This document shows, one piece after another, positions 1 through 6,818 of a stretch of DNA of 7,792 nucleotides (positions within the stretch are counted from its first letter, which is position 1; each line of letters starts with the position of its first letter). The position numbers and the translations under genes were made by a program. The DNA is taken from NCBI GenBank assembly GCA_009693345.1, contig SHXL01000131.1:1-7792 (forward strand), read 5' to 3'. The DNA comes from Betaproteobacteria bacterium. Lineage in GTDB: Bacteria > Pseudomonadota > Gammaproteobacteria > Burkholderiales > SG8-39. The notes beneath the pieces are model-generated. The model saw only the letters and a program-made list of their open reading frames with translations, was not told the DNA's origin and did no database searches.

Positions 1-1592
1 GCCGCCTCCAGCGCCGGCTTGAGCATCGAGCCGAACGCAAGAATGGCGATCTTCCTGCCTTCCCTCCTGATTTCGCCCTTGCCGAGGGGCAAGGCATGCA
101 TTTCTTTTGTGATTTCCTTTCCGATACCAACCCCTCTGGGGTAGCGGACCGCGGCTGGCCCATTCAACTGATAACCCGTAAAAAGCATCTGTCGGCATTC
201 GTTCTCGTCGGCCGGCGCCATCACGGTGAGGTTCGGCACGGTGCGCAGATACGCGTAGTCGAACGCGCCGTTGTGCGTCTGGCCGTCGCCGCCCACCACG
301 CCGCACCGGTCGAGCGCGAACAGCACCGGCAGGTTCTGGATCGCGACATCGTGGATCAACTGGTCGTAGCCGCGCTGCAGGAAGGTGGAATAGATCGCCA
401 CCACCGGTTTCAGTCCCTCGCAGGCGATGCCCGCGGCGAAGGTGACGGCGTGCTGCTCGGCGATCGCGACGTCGAAATAGCGGTCCGGAAATTCCTCCGA
501 GAACCGCACCATGCCGGATCCTTCGCGCATTGCGGGGGTGATCGCAATCAGGCGCTTGTCGGCGCGCGCCATGTCGCACAGCCAGTCGCCGAACACCTGG
601 CTGTAGGTCGTCTTGCCGCCCGCGGCCGATTGCTTAATGCCTTCCGCCGGATCGAACCTGCCCGGCCCGTGATAGGCGATTGGATCGTCTTCCGCGAGCT
701 TGTAGCCCTGGCCCTTCTTGGTGACCACGTGCAGGAACTGCGGGCCTTTCAGCTGCGTGATGTTTTTCAGCGTCGGGATGAGCGAATCGAGATCGTGGCC
801 GTCGATCGGTCCGATATAGGTGAAGCCGAACTCCTCGAAGAGCGTCGATGGAACGACGAGGCCCTTGGCGTGCTCCTCGAAGCGCCTGGCAAGCTCGTAC
901 AGCGGCGGCACGGCCTTCAGCAGGCGCTTGCCCGCCCTGCGAGCCGCGACGTACGGTCCCGACATCAGGCGCGCAAGGTAGCGGTTGAGCGCGCCGACGG
1001 CGGGCGAGATCGACATCTCGTTGTCATTCAGGATCACCAGCAGATCGGCATCCATGACGCCGGCGTTGTTCATCGCCTCGAACGCCATCCCGGCGGACAT
1101 GGCGCCGTCGCCGATCACCGCGACCACGTGCCGCTTCTCGCCTTTTCTTTTTGCCGCCACCGCCATGCCGAGTGCTGCCGATATCGAGGTCGAGGAGTGC
1201 GCCGTGCCGAAGGCGTCGTATTTCGATTCGCTGCGCCGCGGGAAGCCCGAAATGCCGTCGATCATGCGCAGCCGCGCCATCTGCTCGCGCCGGCCGGTGA
1301 GGATCTTGTGCGGATAGGTCTGGTGCCCGACGTCCCAGACGATGCGGTCCTCCGGCGTGTTGAACACGTAGTGCAGCGCGATGGTCAATTCCACCGTGCC
1401 AAGGTTCGAGGACAGGTGGCCGCCGGTCTTCGACACGGTGTCGAGCACGTAGGCGCGCAACTCGCGGGCGAGCTGATGCAGTTGCCGGCGGTCCAGCTGC
1501 CTCAGCTCGGCCGGATCATTGACCGTCTTCAGCAGCTCGTACATCGCCGGATTGTAGCCCTCCGCCGGAGGGTCCCCGATGATCGTCGACAT
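1..1592 (-). CDS. dxs: 1-deoxy-D-xylulose-5-phosphate synthase, C-terminus cut by window edge
   Basis: Dxs condenses pyruvate with glyceraldehyde 3-phosphate, using thiamine diphosphate, to make DXP, the first intermediate of the cytosolic MEP isoprenoid pathway. Reading leftward, 530 intact codons are visible of a family length near 620, so roughly 90 C-terminal residues are missing. Visible landmarks are the TGGHLSSNLGTVELT segment with His59, the AHSSTSIS loop (131-138), the thiamine-binding stretch GDGAMS (161-166) to NDNEMS (189-194), the catalytic glutamate in IAEQHAVT (Glu379), and DR (428-429) with the GGDGQTHNG loop (434-442, His440). The ATG at 1592 lies 9 bases after the ispA stop. 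A second in-frame ATG at 1544 (MYELLKTVND) fits the usual betaproteobacterial N-terminus better, so the first 16 residues may not be translated. Neither start has a strong Shine-Dalgarno sequence. Last gene of the xseB-ispA-dxs operon within view. Confidence 0.98.
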   Translation of the reverse strand, partial: MSTIIGDPPAEGYNPAMYELLKTVNDPAELRQLDRRQLHQLARELRAYVLDTVSKTGGHLSSNLGTVELTIALHYVFNTPEDRIVWDVGHQTYPHKILTGRREQMARLRMIDGISGFPRRSESKYDAFGTAHSSTSISAALGMAVAAKRKGEKRHVVAVIGDGAMSAGMAFEAMNNAGVMDADLLVILNDNEMSISPAVGALNRYLARLMSGPYVAARRAGKRLLKAVPPLYELARRFEEHAKGLVVPSTLFEEFGFTYIGPIDGHDLDSLIPTLKNITQLKGPQFLHVVTKKGQGYKLAEDDPIAYHGPGRFDPAEGIKQSAAGGKTTYSQVFGDWLCDMARADKRLIAITPAMREGSGMVRFSEEFPDRYFDVAIAEQHAVTFAAGIACEGLKPVVAIYSTFLQRGYDQLIHDVAIQNLPVLFALDRCGVVGGDGQTHNGAFDYAYLRTVPNLTVMAPADENECRQMLFTGYQLNGPAAVRYPRGVGIGKEITKEMHALPLGKGEIRREGRKIAILAFGSMLKPALEA

Positions 1593-1601
1593 TCGTGATG
1601 C

Positions 1602-2498
1602 CTAGAATTTTCTCAACACGACGAAATCTGCGAGCTGCCGCAGGCGCTGCGCGCGCTCGCCGAGCGTTGCGAGCGCCGCGTGCGCTCCGCCGCGCAGCTC
1701 TTCGGCGAACCGCCTGGCGCCCGCAACCCCCATCGCCGAGACGTACGTAGGCTTGCCCTGCTTCGAATCCTTGCCGGCGGTCTTGCCCAGCGTCGCGCTG
1801 CTCACCTCCGCATCCAGCACGTCGTCCACGACTTGGAACGCGAGGCCGACCCGGTTTGCGTACTGTTCCAGCGCGACCGGGCACGGCCCCGCGCACAGCG
1901 CACCCAGCTTCACTGCGGCGCTGATCAGCGCGCCGGTCTTGCGCACATGCATGAATTCGAGCTCGGTCTGGGAAAGCGTCTTGCCGGTCGCCTCAAGATC
2001 GATCGCCTGACCTCCCGCCATGCCGCGCGATCCCGCGGCGATGGCCAGCGTGCGCAGCATCTCGAGCTGGGCACCGGCATTGCCGGGAAGCGGGTGTTCG
2101 GCAAGCAGCTGGAAGGCGAGCGTCTGCAGCGCGTCGCCCACCAGCAGCGCCGTCGCCTCGTCGTATTCGACGTGCACCGTGCGCTTGCCCCGGCGCAGCA
2201 CGTCGTTGTCGATGCACGGCATGTCGTCGTGCACCAGCGAATAGCTGTGGATCAATTCGACCGCGCAGGCGGCAATGTCGAGACGCGCCGGATCCGCGCC
2301 GACAAGTTCGCCGGCGGCGAACGTCAACAGCGGCCGCACGCGCTTGCCGCCATCGAGGGCGGCATAGCGCATCGCCTGATGCAGCCGCGCCGGAGCGTGT
2401 TGCGGGCCCGGCAGGCTGCGCGCAAGGGCATCTTCGATGCGCGCCCGGATGGATCCCATCCAGGCGGCAAAATCGGCCTCAGTCGCGCTCGCCAGCAT
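1602..2498 (-). CDS. ispA: Farnesyl diphosphate synthase (short-chain prenyltransferase)
   Basis: IspA adds two isopentenyl diphosphate units to dimethylallyl diphosphate to give C15 farnesyl diphosphate, the precursor of quinone side chains, undecaprenyl carriers and hopanoids. The product is 298 residues, a normal length. It has the substrate-binding GGKRVRP (50-56), the first aspartate-rich motif DDMPCIDNDVLRRG (91-104) with the two-residue insert typical of bacterial type II FPP synthases, and the second motif DDVLD (225-229) followed by TLGKTAGKDSKQGKPTYV. The residues before the first motif (HSYSLVHDD) match the E. coli IspA pattern, which favours FPP over longer products. The chosen ATG overlaps the xseB end by 20 bases. 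An alternative ATG at 2459 (MGSIRARIEDA) would remove the overlap. Together with dxs it links the first MEP step to prenyl elongation in one transcript. Confidence 0.97.
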   Translation of the reverse strand: MLASATEADFAAWMGSIRARIEDALARSLPGPQHAPARLHQAMRYAALDGGKRVRPLLTFAAGELVGADPARLDIAACAVELIHSYSLVHDDMPCIDNDVLRRGKRTVHVEYDEATALLVGDALQTLAFQLLAEHPLPGNAGAQLEMLRTLAIAAGSRGMAGGQAIDLEATGKTLSQTELEFMHVRKTGALISAAVKLGALCAGPCPVALEQYANRVGLAFQVVDDVLDAEVSSATLGKTAGKDSKQGKPTYVSAMGVAGARRFAEELRGGAHAALATLGERAQRLRQLADFVVLRKF

Positions 2499-2754
2499 CC
2501 ACCGCGGCCGATGTCAGGTCGGGGGACAGGCCCCCGAGGGGCTTGAGCACTTCGCCTTCGAGCACGCGCACCTGCTGCTGCGCGGCGTCGAGGCGCTCGC
2601 GGCACTGTTTCGCGAGTTCGAGGCCGCGCTTGTGCGCCGCGAGCGATTGCTCGAGGGACAGGCCACCGTCTTCCATCCGCGCAACGATGCTCTCGAGTTC
2701 CGCCAGGGCCTTCTCGAAGCTGGGCTCCGCGGATCCTTGTTCTTTCTTGCGCAT
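2479..2754 (-). CDS. xseB: Exodeoxyribonuclease VII small subunit
   Basis: XseB is the small subunit that, in several copies, assembles with XseA into exonuclease VII, which degrades single-stranded DNA from both ends. The 91-residue product has the family core from FEKALAELESIVARMEDG through the heptad-like helix LSLEQSLAAHKRGLELAKQC, followed by AAQQQVRVLEGE. This gives the two-helix, coiled-coil-like fold; the last 20 or so residues are a poorly conserved tail. The ATG at 2754 (MRKKEQG) is preferred. A TTG four codons upstream at 2766 is in frame, but the AAGG upstream would touch it directly. From the ATG, AAGG lies 12 bases upstream, a longish spacing. First gene of the operon with ispA and dxs, a grouping known from many proteobacteria. 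The large-subunit gene xseA is not in view. Confidence 0.95.
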   Translation of the reverse strand: MRKKEQGSAEPSFEKALAELESIVARMEDGGLSLEQSLAAHKRGLELAKQCRERLDAAQQQVRVLEGEVLKPLGGLSPDLTSAAVDAGERD

Positions 2755-2848
2755 AGGGAGCCGCAACCTTAACCGAGCGCGGCTGGCGGGTCAAACCCCG
2801 GATCATGTAAACTGCTGCACTTTTAAGCACTTAGCGTGTGGATTGCGA
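2755..2848. promoter_or_regulatory. Divergent intergenic region between xseB and the Rieske oxygenase gene
   Basis: This 94-base stretch is the only real non-coding gap in the window and must carry promoters for both flanking operons unless one reads through from inside a gene. It contains the candidate leftward promoter and a direct repeat GCACTT-TTAA-GCACTT (2817-2832) with a 10-base period, close to one DNA helical turn, located 17 bases before the oxygenase ATG. No convincing -35/-10 pair was found for the rightward operon; TAAACT (2808-2813) is a possible -10 without a good -35. Confidence 0.55.
2766..2794 (-). promoter_or_regulatory. Candidate sigma-70 promoter for xseB-ispA-dxs
   Basis: On the minus strand TTGACC (2794-2789) is followed after exactly 17 bases by TAAGGT (2771-2766). 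The -35 element matches five of six consensus bases and the -10 only three of six. Initiation about 7 bases further on would leave a leader of only a few bases before the xseB ATG at 2754, so the transcript would be almost leaderless. This is pattern matching only; another promoter in the 94-base region could be used instead. Confidence 0.3.
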
Positions 2849-3949
2849 ATGTCCAATCTGGTCTCCCCACCCCAATTGAGACCCGTCGATTGCCAGTTGC
2901 CGATGAGCTGGTACTTCGACCCGGAAATTTTTGCGCGCGAAAAGCAATTGCTGTTCGACAGCGGCTCCAACTACGTTGGTCACAAACTGATGGTGCCGGA
3001 ACTCGGCGACTACCAGACCATCGGCTGGATGGACCACGCCAAGCTGCTGGTCAGGAATGCCGGCGGTATCGAATTGCTCTCCAACATCTGCCGCCACCGG
3101 CAATCACTCATGCTGGAGGGACGAGGCAAGCTGGACAACATCGTCTGCCCGCTGCACCGCTGGACCTACGACCTGAAAGGCGAACTGCTCGGCGCGCCGC
3201 GCTTTCCCGAAAGTCCCTGCGCGAAGCTGCCGTCGACGCCGCTCACCCGCTGGAACGGGCTGCTGTTCGCCGGGCCTGGCAACCCGCGCAAGGACCTCGC
3301 CGACTTCGGCTGCAGCGAGGATTTCGATTTTTCGGGCTACGTGCTCGACCGGGTGGAGACCACCGACTACGCCACCAACTGGAAAACTTTCGTCGAGGTC
3401 TATCTCGAGGTCTACCACGTCGATTTCCTGCACGCGGGCCTGGGCAATTTCGCCGATTGCGACAATTTCCACGTCCGCTACGGCGCGCGCAGCTCGGTGC
3501 AGGTGATGACGGCCAAGAAGGGCCTCACCGCGCCCGGCACGCCAGCCTACCGGAAATGGCAGGAAGCCTGCCTCAGGCAGCTGCGCGGCAAGACGCCCAA
3601 GTACGGCGCGCTCTGGGCCACCTACTTTCCCGGCCTGACGCTCGAGTGGTATCCGAACGTGCTGATCGTCTCGAACCTGATCCCGCGTTCACCCGGCCTG
3701 ACGACCAACGTGGTCGAGTTTTACTACCCGGAAGAAATCGTCCACTTCGAGCGCGACTTCATCGAAGCGCAGAGGGCGGCCTACAACGAAACGGCGCTGG
3801 AGGATGACGAGATCTGCCGGCGCCTGGATCGCGGCCGCAGGGCGCTGTGGCAGCAGGGTCTGGACGACGCGGGCCCCTACCAGTCGCCGATGGAAGATAC
3901 GATGGTGCAGTTTCACGAATGGCTCAGGCGCGAGCTGGAAAGGAAGTAA
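2849..3949 (+). CDS. Rieske non-heme iron oxygenase alpha subunit, substrate unknown
   Basis: The 366-residue product has the two-domain layout of ring-hydroxylating oxygenase alpha subunits, which use a Rieske [2Fe-2S] cluster to feed electrons to a mononuclear iron that activates O2. The Rieske motif is Cys81-x-His83, then 16 residues, then Cys100-Pro-Leu-His103. The catalytic-domain signature NWKTFVEVYLEVYHVDFLH (177-195) supplies probable iron ligands His190 and His195 and a bridging acid at Glu187. The third iron ligand is probably Glu349 or Asp350 (SPMEDT). The usual Glu-Asn of the NWK...EN signature is Glu-Val here. No beta subunit, ferredoxin or reductase gene is adjacent, so electrons must come from elsewhere. 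The ATG at 2849 is chosen because upstream in-frame sequence is antisense to xseB. No signal peptide is seen. First gene of a four-gene run; family assignment is firm, substrate unknown. Confidence 0.93.
   Translation: MSNLVSPPQLRPVDCQLPMSWYFDPEIFAREKQLLFDSGSNYVGHKLMVPELGDYQTIGWMDHAKLLVRNAGGIELLSNICRHRQSLMLEGRGKLDNIVCPLHRWTYDLKGELLGAPRFPESPCAKLPSTPLTRWNGLLFAGPGNPRKDLADFGCSEDFDFSGYVLDRVETTDYATNWKTFVEVYLEVYHVDFLHAGLGNFADCDNFHVRYGARSSVQVMTAKKGLTAPGTPAYRKWQEACLRQLRGKTPKYGALWATYFPGLTLEWYPNVLIVSNLIPRSPGLTTNVVEFYYPEEIVHFERDFIEAQRAAYNETALEDDEICRRLDRGRRALWQQGLDDAGPYQSPMEDTMVQFHEWLRRELERK
3941..3946 (+). promoter_or_regulatory. Ribosome binding site for the sulfurtransferase gene
   Basis: AGGAAG sits inside the last codons of the oxygenase gene, 4 bases before the TTG at 3951. 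It is the clearest Shine-Dalgarno match in the window, and it decides in favour of the TTG start. The oxygenase stop codon TAA (3947-3949) lies between site and start, so the two genes are probably translationally coupled. Confidence 0.7.
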
Positions 3950-3950
3950 A

Positions 3951-4778
3951 TTGAACACTCTGGTCTCGACCGAGGAACTTGCAGCGCACCCCGAGTGGCG
4001 GGTATTCGACTGCCGCCACGATCTCGCCAACCCTGCGCTCGGCGAACAGCAGTATCTGGAAGCGCATATCCCGGGTGCGCTGTTCGCGCACCTGGACCGG
4101 GACCTCTCGGGGCCCAGGACCGGGACGAACGGACGCCATCCCCTGCCCGAGCCCAAGGCATTTGTTTCCTGGATCGGCAAGCAGGGGCTGCAGCCGGCCG
4201 ACCAGGTCGTCTGCTACGACACTGGTCCCGGCGCGACGGCCTCGCGCTTGTGGTGGATGCTGCGCTGGGTGGGGCACGAAACTGTCGCCGTGCTGGACGG
4301 CGGTCTCGCGAAGTGGCAGCGGGAAGGCCGCCCGGTCACCACTGACGTTCCGCAAGTCGTCCCGGCAGCCTACCCCGGGCGCGCCAAGACCTCGATGGTG
4401 GCGTACCTCTCGCTGGTGGAGAAAAGATTCAAGAAGGCGGCGCTGCTGGATGCGCGCGCGCCGGCACGCTATCGCGGCGAGCAGGAACCCATCGATCCGG
4501 TTGCCGGGCGCATCCCGGGCGCGAAGAACCGCTTCAACAACGACAATCTCTCCCCCGAGGGTATCTTCAAGAAGGCCGATTTTCTTCGTTCCGAATTCGA
4601 ATCAATTCTTGCGGGTCGAAATACAACGGACGTCATCCACTATTGCGGCTCGGGCGTCGCCGCCTGCCACAACGCGCTGGCAATGGAGATCGCGGGCCTC
4701 GCCGGTTCGCGCGTATACCCGGGATCCTGGAGCGAATGGTCAAGAGATCCCACGCGACCGATCTCCCGCAGCGCCTAG
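3951..4778 (+). CDS. sseA: 3-mercaptopyruvate/thiosulfate sulfurtransferase (tandem rhodanese)
   Basis: The enzyme moves a sulfane sulfur from a donor such as 3-mercaptopyruvate or thiosulfate to an acceptor through a cysteine persulfide. The 275-residue product has two rhodanese domains. The N-terminal one (about 1-125) holds FDCRHDL, the AHIPGA turn and LDGGLAKW. The C-terminal catalytic one (about 145-272) holds LLDARAPARYRGE, GRIPGAKN and the active-site loop CGSGVAAC, with nucleophile Cys232. The loop is close to the CGSGVTAC type of mercaptopyruvate sulfurtransferases rather than the CRxGxR loop of classical rhodaneses, hence the tentative symbol. No signal peptide, so cytosolic. The TTG start is supported by the AGGAAG site and by homology beginning at once. 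It follows the oxygenase stop after 1 base, so the two are likely made together; a role in sulfur supply for the oxygenase cluster is only a guess. Confidence 0.93.
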   Translation: MNTLVSTEELAAHPEWRVFDCRHDLANPALGEQQYLEAHIPGALFAHLDRDLSGPRTGTNGRHPLPEPKAFVSWIGKQGLQPADQVVCYDTGPGATASRLWWMLRWVGHETVAVLDGGLAKWQREGRPVTTDVPQVVPAAYPGRAKTSMVAYLSLVEKRFKKAALLDARAPARYRGEQEPIDPVAGRIPGAKNRFNNDNLSPEGIFKKADFLRSEFESILAGRNTTDVIHYCGSGVAACHNALAMEIAGLAGSRVYPGSWSEWSRDPTRPISRSA

Positions 4779-4794
4779 ATTCGCCGTAGGCGCC

Positions 4795-5403
4795 ATGCAT
4801 ATCGTCTGCCTTGATCTCGAAGGCGTACTGATCCCGGAAATCTGGATCGAGGTCGCGAAGCGCACCGGCATCGCGGGCCTCCAGCGCACCACCCGCGACG
4901 AGCCCGATTACGACAAGCTCATGCAGGGACGCCTTGCGCTGCTCGCCGAGCACAAGCTGCGCCTCGACGACATCCAGAAGGTTATCGCCGGCATGGCGCC
5001 GATGGCCGGCGCGCGCGAGTTCCTCGACCGCATGCGCGCTTCGCGGCAGGTGGTGATCCTTTCGGACACGTTTTACGAGTTCGCCGCGCCGATGATGGCG
5101 AAGCTGGGCTGGCCGACGCTCTTCTGCCACCGCCTCGAGGCCGACGTGCAGGGCTTCGTGCGCGCTTACCACCTGCGCATGGCCGATCAGAAACGCGCCG
5201 CGGTCGAGGCGTTCCAGCGGCTCAACTTCAAGGTGATCGCGGCAGGGGATTCGTTCAACGACACCTCGATGCTCACGGCAGCCGACGCCGGGATCTTCTT
5301 TCGCCCTCCTCCGGAGATCGCCGCGCGATTTCCGCAGTTCCCGGTCACGCAGGACTACGCCGCGCTCGCCGCGGCGCTGGACTCCGCCGCTGCTAGGCTC
5401 TGA
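4795..5403 (+). CDS. thrH: Phosphoserine phosphatase / homoserine phosphotransferase (HAD family)
   Basis: ThrH of Pseudomonas dephosphorylates phosphoserine and can pass the phosphate to homoserine, joining serine and threonine synthesis. The 202-residue product aligns over its whole length with that protein as I recall it, including CLDLEGVL, EIWIEVAKRTGI, VVILSDTFYEF, VIAAGDSFND and FPQFP. HAD motif I is Asp7 with Glu9 in place of the second aspartate, as in ThrH; motif II is Ser90-Asp91-Thr92; motif III lysine is probably Lys133; motif IV is Gly151-Asp152 with Asp156. The ATG at 4795 gives the native N-terminus MHIVCLDLEG. The reading frame stays open far upstream through the sulfurtransferase gene, but that part is an out-of-frame shadow. 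It begins 16 bases after the sulfurtransferase stop, with only a weak TAGG as ribosome site. Confidence 0.95.
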   Translation: MHIVCLDLEGVLIPEIWIEVAKRTGIAGLQRTTRDEPDYDKLMQGRLALLAEHKLRLDDIQKVIAGMAPMAGAREFLDRMRASRQVVILSDTFYEFAAPMMAKLGWPTLFCHRLEADVQGFVRAYHLRMADQKRAAVEAFQRLNFKVIAAGDSFNDTSMLTAADAGIFFRPPPEIAARFPQFPVTQDYAALAAALDSAAARL

Positions 5404-5408
5404 GGCCG

Positions 5409-5774
5409 GTGGCAGATGTACTTCTCGTCCTCCACTTCCTGATTGCCGGATTCATCGTTGCTGGACTGGTCCTGGTGTGGATCGGTGCGCTGGCCCGCTG
5501 GGCCTGGATCCGCAACCCCTGGTTCCGCTACCTGCACCTCGCGGCGATCGTGTTCGTCGCCGCCGAAGCCCTCCTCGGCCACGCCTGCCCGCTCACCCTC
5601 TGGGAAGACCTGCTGCGCGGCGGCGCCGGGCCGGATTCGTTCATCGGACGCTGGGTCTACCGGCTGCTCTACTACGACGCGCCCGAATGGCTGTTTACGA
5701 CGCTTTATTCCGGTTGGGCCGCTGCGACGCTGATCACGCTCAAATTTGTGCCGGCCAGGCGAACAAATGGCTGA
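5409..5774 (+). CDS. DUF2784 family small membrane protein
   Basis: The 121-residue product matches the DUF2784 family of small inner-membrane proteins, whose function is not known. Hydrophobic segments lie near residues 4-28, 41-57 and 94-114, separated by a tryptophan/arginine-rich turn (RWAWIRNPWFRYLHL) and by the family hallmark CPLTLWEDLLR (60-70). His9, His43, His58 and Cys60 sit in or next to the membrane and could bind a cofactor, though nothing shows that they do. The GTG at 5409 is used because there is no in-frame ATG nearby and it lies 5 bases after the thrH stop; the GAGG at 5402-5405 may serve as ribosome site. Last gene of the rightward operon; its TGA stop abuts the stop of the opposing queG gene. 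Confidence 0.85.
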   Translation: MADVLLVLHFLIAGFIVAGLVLVWIGALARWAWIRNPWFRYLHLAAIVFVAAEALLGHACPLTLWEDLLRGGAGPDSFIGRWVYRLLYYDAPEWLFTTLYSGWAAATLITLKFVPARRTNG

Positions 5775-5777
5775 TCA
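5772..5777. other. Shared convergent stop: TGATCA
   Basis: The palindrome TGATCA holds the TGA stop of the DUF2784 gene (5772-5774) on the plus strand and the TGA stop of queG (5777-5775) on the minus strand. The genes therefore meet with no spacer and no room for a terminator between them. I saw no GC-rich hairpin followed by a T run on either side, so any termination happens inside the opposing gene or is factor-dependent. Confidence 0.9.
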
Positions 5778-6818
5778 GGCTGCCACGCCATGGCGCTTCA
5801 ATGCCCAGTGGACATGTTCTCTTACGAGGGCGGAGGAATGATTTGCTTTCTGACCCAGAGAAGAAACCACTTCCGGCGATCCAGGCGCATTGCCCAAGCC
5901 AACGGCCAGATTTCGCAGCCAGCGCTCGTAGCCGATGCGCCGGATCGGCGAGCCCTGCATCCTCCGGTCGAATTCCTCTTCGGTCCAGGCGAACAGAGCG
6001 GCGAGCGTCGAGCGATCCAGGCCGTTCCTCACCTGAAAATCTTTTTCTTCCGACAGGCGGGCAAACCCGTTCCATGGACAGACGAGCTGGCAGTCATCGC
6101 AACCGTAGACCCGGTTGCCGATCAGCGGGCGCAGTTCCTCCGGAATCGCGCCTTTCAATTCGATCGTCAGGTAGGAGATGCAGCGCCGCGCGTCGAGCTG
6201 ATACGGCGCGGTGATCGCCTGGGTCGGGCAGATGTCGATGCATTTCCGGCACGTGCCGCAATGGTCCGCAACGGGCGCATCCGCTTCCAGATTCAAGTCG
6301 CAATAGATTTCGCCAAGAAAGAACCATGACCCCTGGCGGTTGAGCAGCAGCGTGTGCTTGCCGCGCCAGCCGATTCCGGCGCGCACCGCGAGCTCGACTT
6401 CCATCACCGGCGCGGAATCCGCGAACGCGCGATGGCCGAAGGGCCCGGTCTCGCTCTCGATGCGCTCGCAGAGTTTTTGCAGGCGGCCACGCATCACCCT
6501 GTGGTAGTCGCGGCCGCGCGCATAGCGCGCGATGTAGGCCGAGGACGGATCCCGCAACTCTTCCTGCACCGATCCGGGAACATCAGTCAGGTAGTCCATG
6601 CGGCAGGAGATCACCCGCACGGTGCCCGGCAGCAGATCGCCCGGGCGCGAGCGTAGTTCGCCGTGGCGCGTCATATAATCCATCTCGCCGTGCCATCCCA
6701 ATCCGAGCCAATTGGCGAGGCGGCCTCCGGCCGCGGACAGATCGACGTCCGCAATGCCGACGGCCTGGAAGCCCAGTTCGGCGCCCCATTGCTTGATCTG
6801 ATCCGCGCGTACAGCCAT
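5775..6818 (-). CDS. queG: Epoxyqueuosine reductase
   Basis: QueG carries out the last step of queuosine synthesis, reducing epoxyqueuosine to queuosine at the wobble position of tRNAs for Asp, Asn, His and Tyr, using cobalamin and two [4Fe-4S] clusters. The 347-residue product is full length. The N-terminal half (about 1-180) is the cobalamin-binding catalytic domain, with the conserved FADSAPVMEVELA segment containing the presumed proton donor Asp134. The ferredoxin-like part carries Cys187, Cys190, Cys193 and Cys197 (CGTCRKCIDICP), Cys213, and Cys240, Cys243 and Cys247 (CDDCQLVCPWN), enough for two clusters. A HEAT-like helical tail follows. The start is ATG 6818 (MAVRADQIKQWG). The frame is open a further 53 codons upstream, but that part is antisense to tsaE and has no family similarity. 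It is squeezed between its neighbours with no spacer at either end. Confidence 0.98.
   Translation of the reverse strand: MAVRADQIKQWGAELGFQAVGIADVDLSAAGGRLANWLGLGWHGEMDYMTRHGELRSRPGDLLPGTVRVISCRMDYLTDVPGSVQEELRDPSSAYIARYARGRDYHRVMRGRLQKLCERIESETGPFGHRAFADSAPVMEVELAVRAGIGWRGKHTLLLNRQGSWFFLGEIYCDLNLEADAPVADHCGTCRKCIDICPTQAITAPYQLDARRCISYLTIELKGAIPEELRPLIGNRVYGCDDCQLVCPWNGFARLSEEKDFQVRNGLDRSTLAALFAWTEEEFDRRMQGSPIRRIGYERWLRNLAVGLGNAPGSPEVVSSLGQKANHSSALVREHVHWALKRHGVAA

Noticed and set aside
96..1598. Open frame of 500 codons on the plus strand opposite dxs
   Set aside because: It mirrors an intact, clearly conserved Dxs reading frame on the minus strand; its translation is rich in Arg, His and Val and resembles no family. 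Long antisense frames are expected in GC-rich DNA.
1680..2546. Open frame of 288 codons on the plus strand opposite ispA
   Set aside because: Antisense shadow of a full-length IspA with both aspartate-rich motifs; no recognisable protein and no ribosome site.
2543..2848. In-frame upstream extension of the Rieske oxygenase by 102 codons
   Set aside because: This part is antisense to xseB, is Ser/Arg-rich and has no domain similarity; the ATG at 2849 gives a normal oxygenase length.
3979..4794. In-frame upstream extension of thrH across the sulfurtransferase gene
   Set aside because: Out-of-frame reading of a well-conserved sulfurtransferase; ThrH homology begins exactly at the ATG at 4795.
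5780..5800. Palindrome CGCCATGGCG as a possible terminator near the convergent stops
   Set aside because: It has no loop and no following T run, and lies within the conserved C-terminal coding part of queG.
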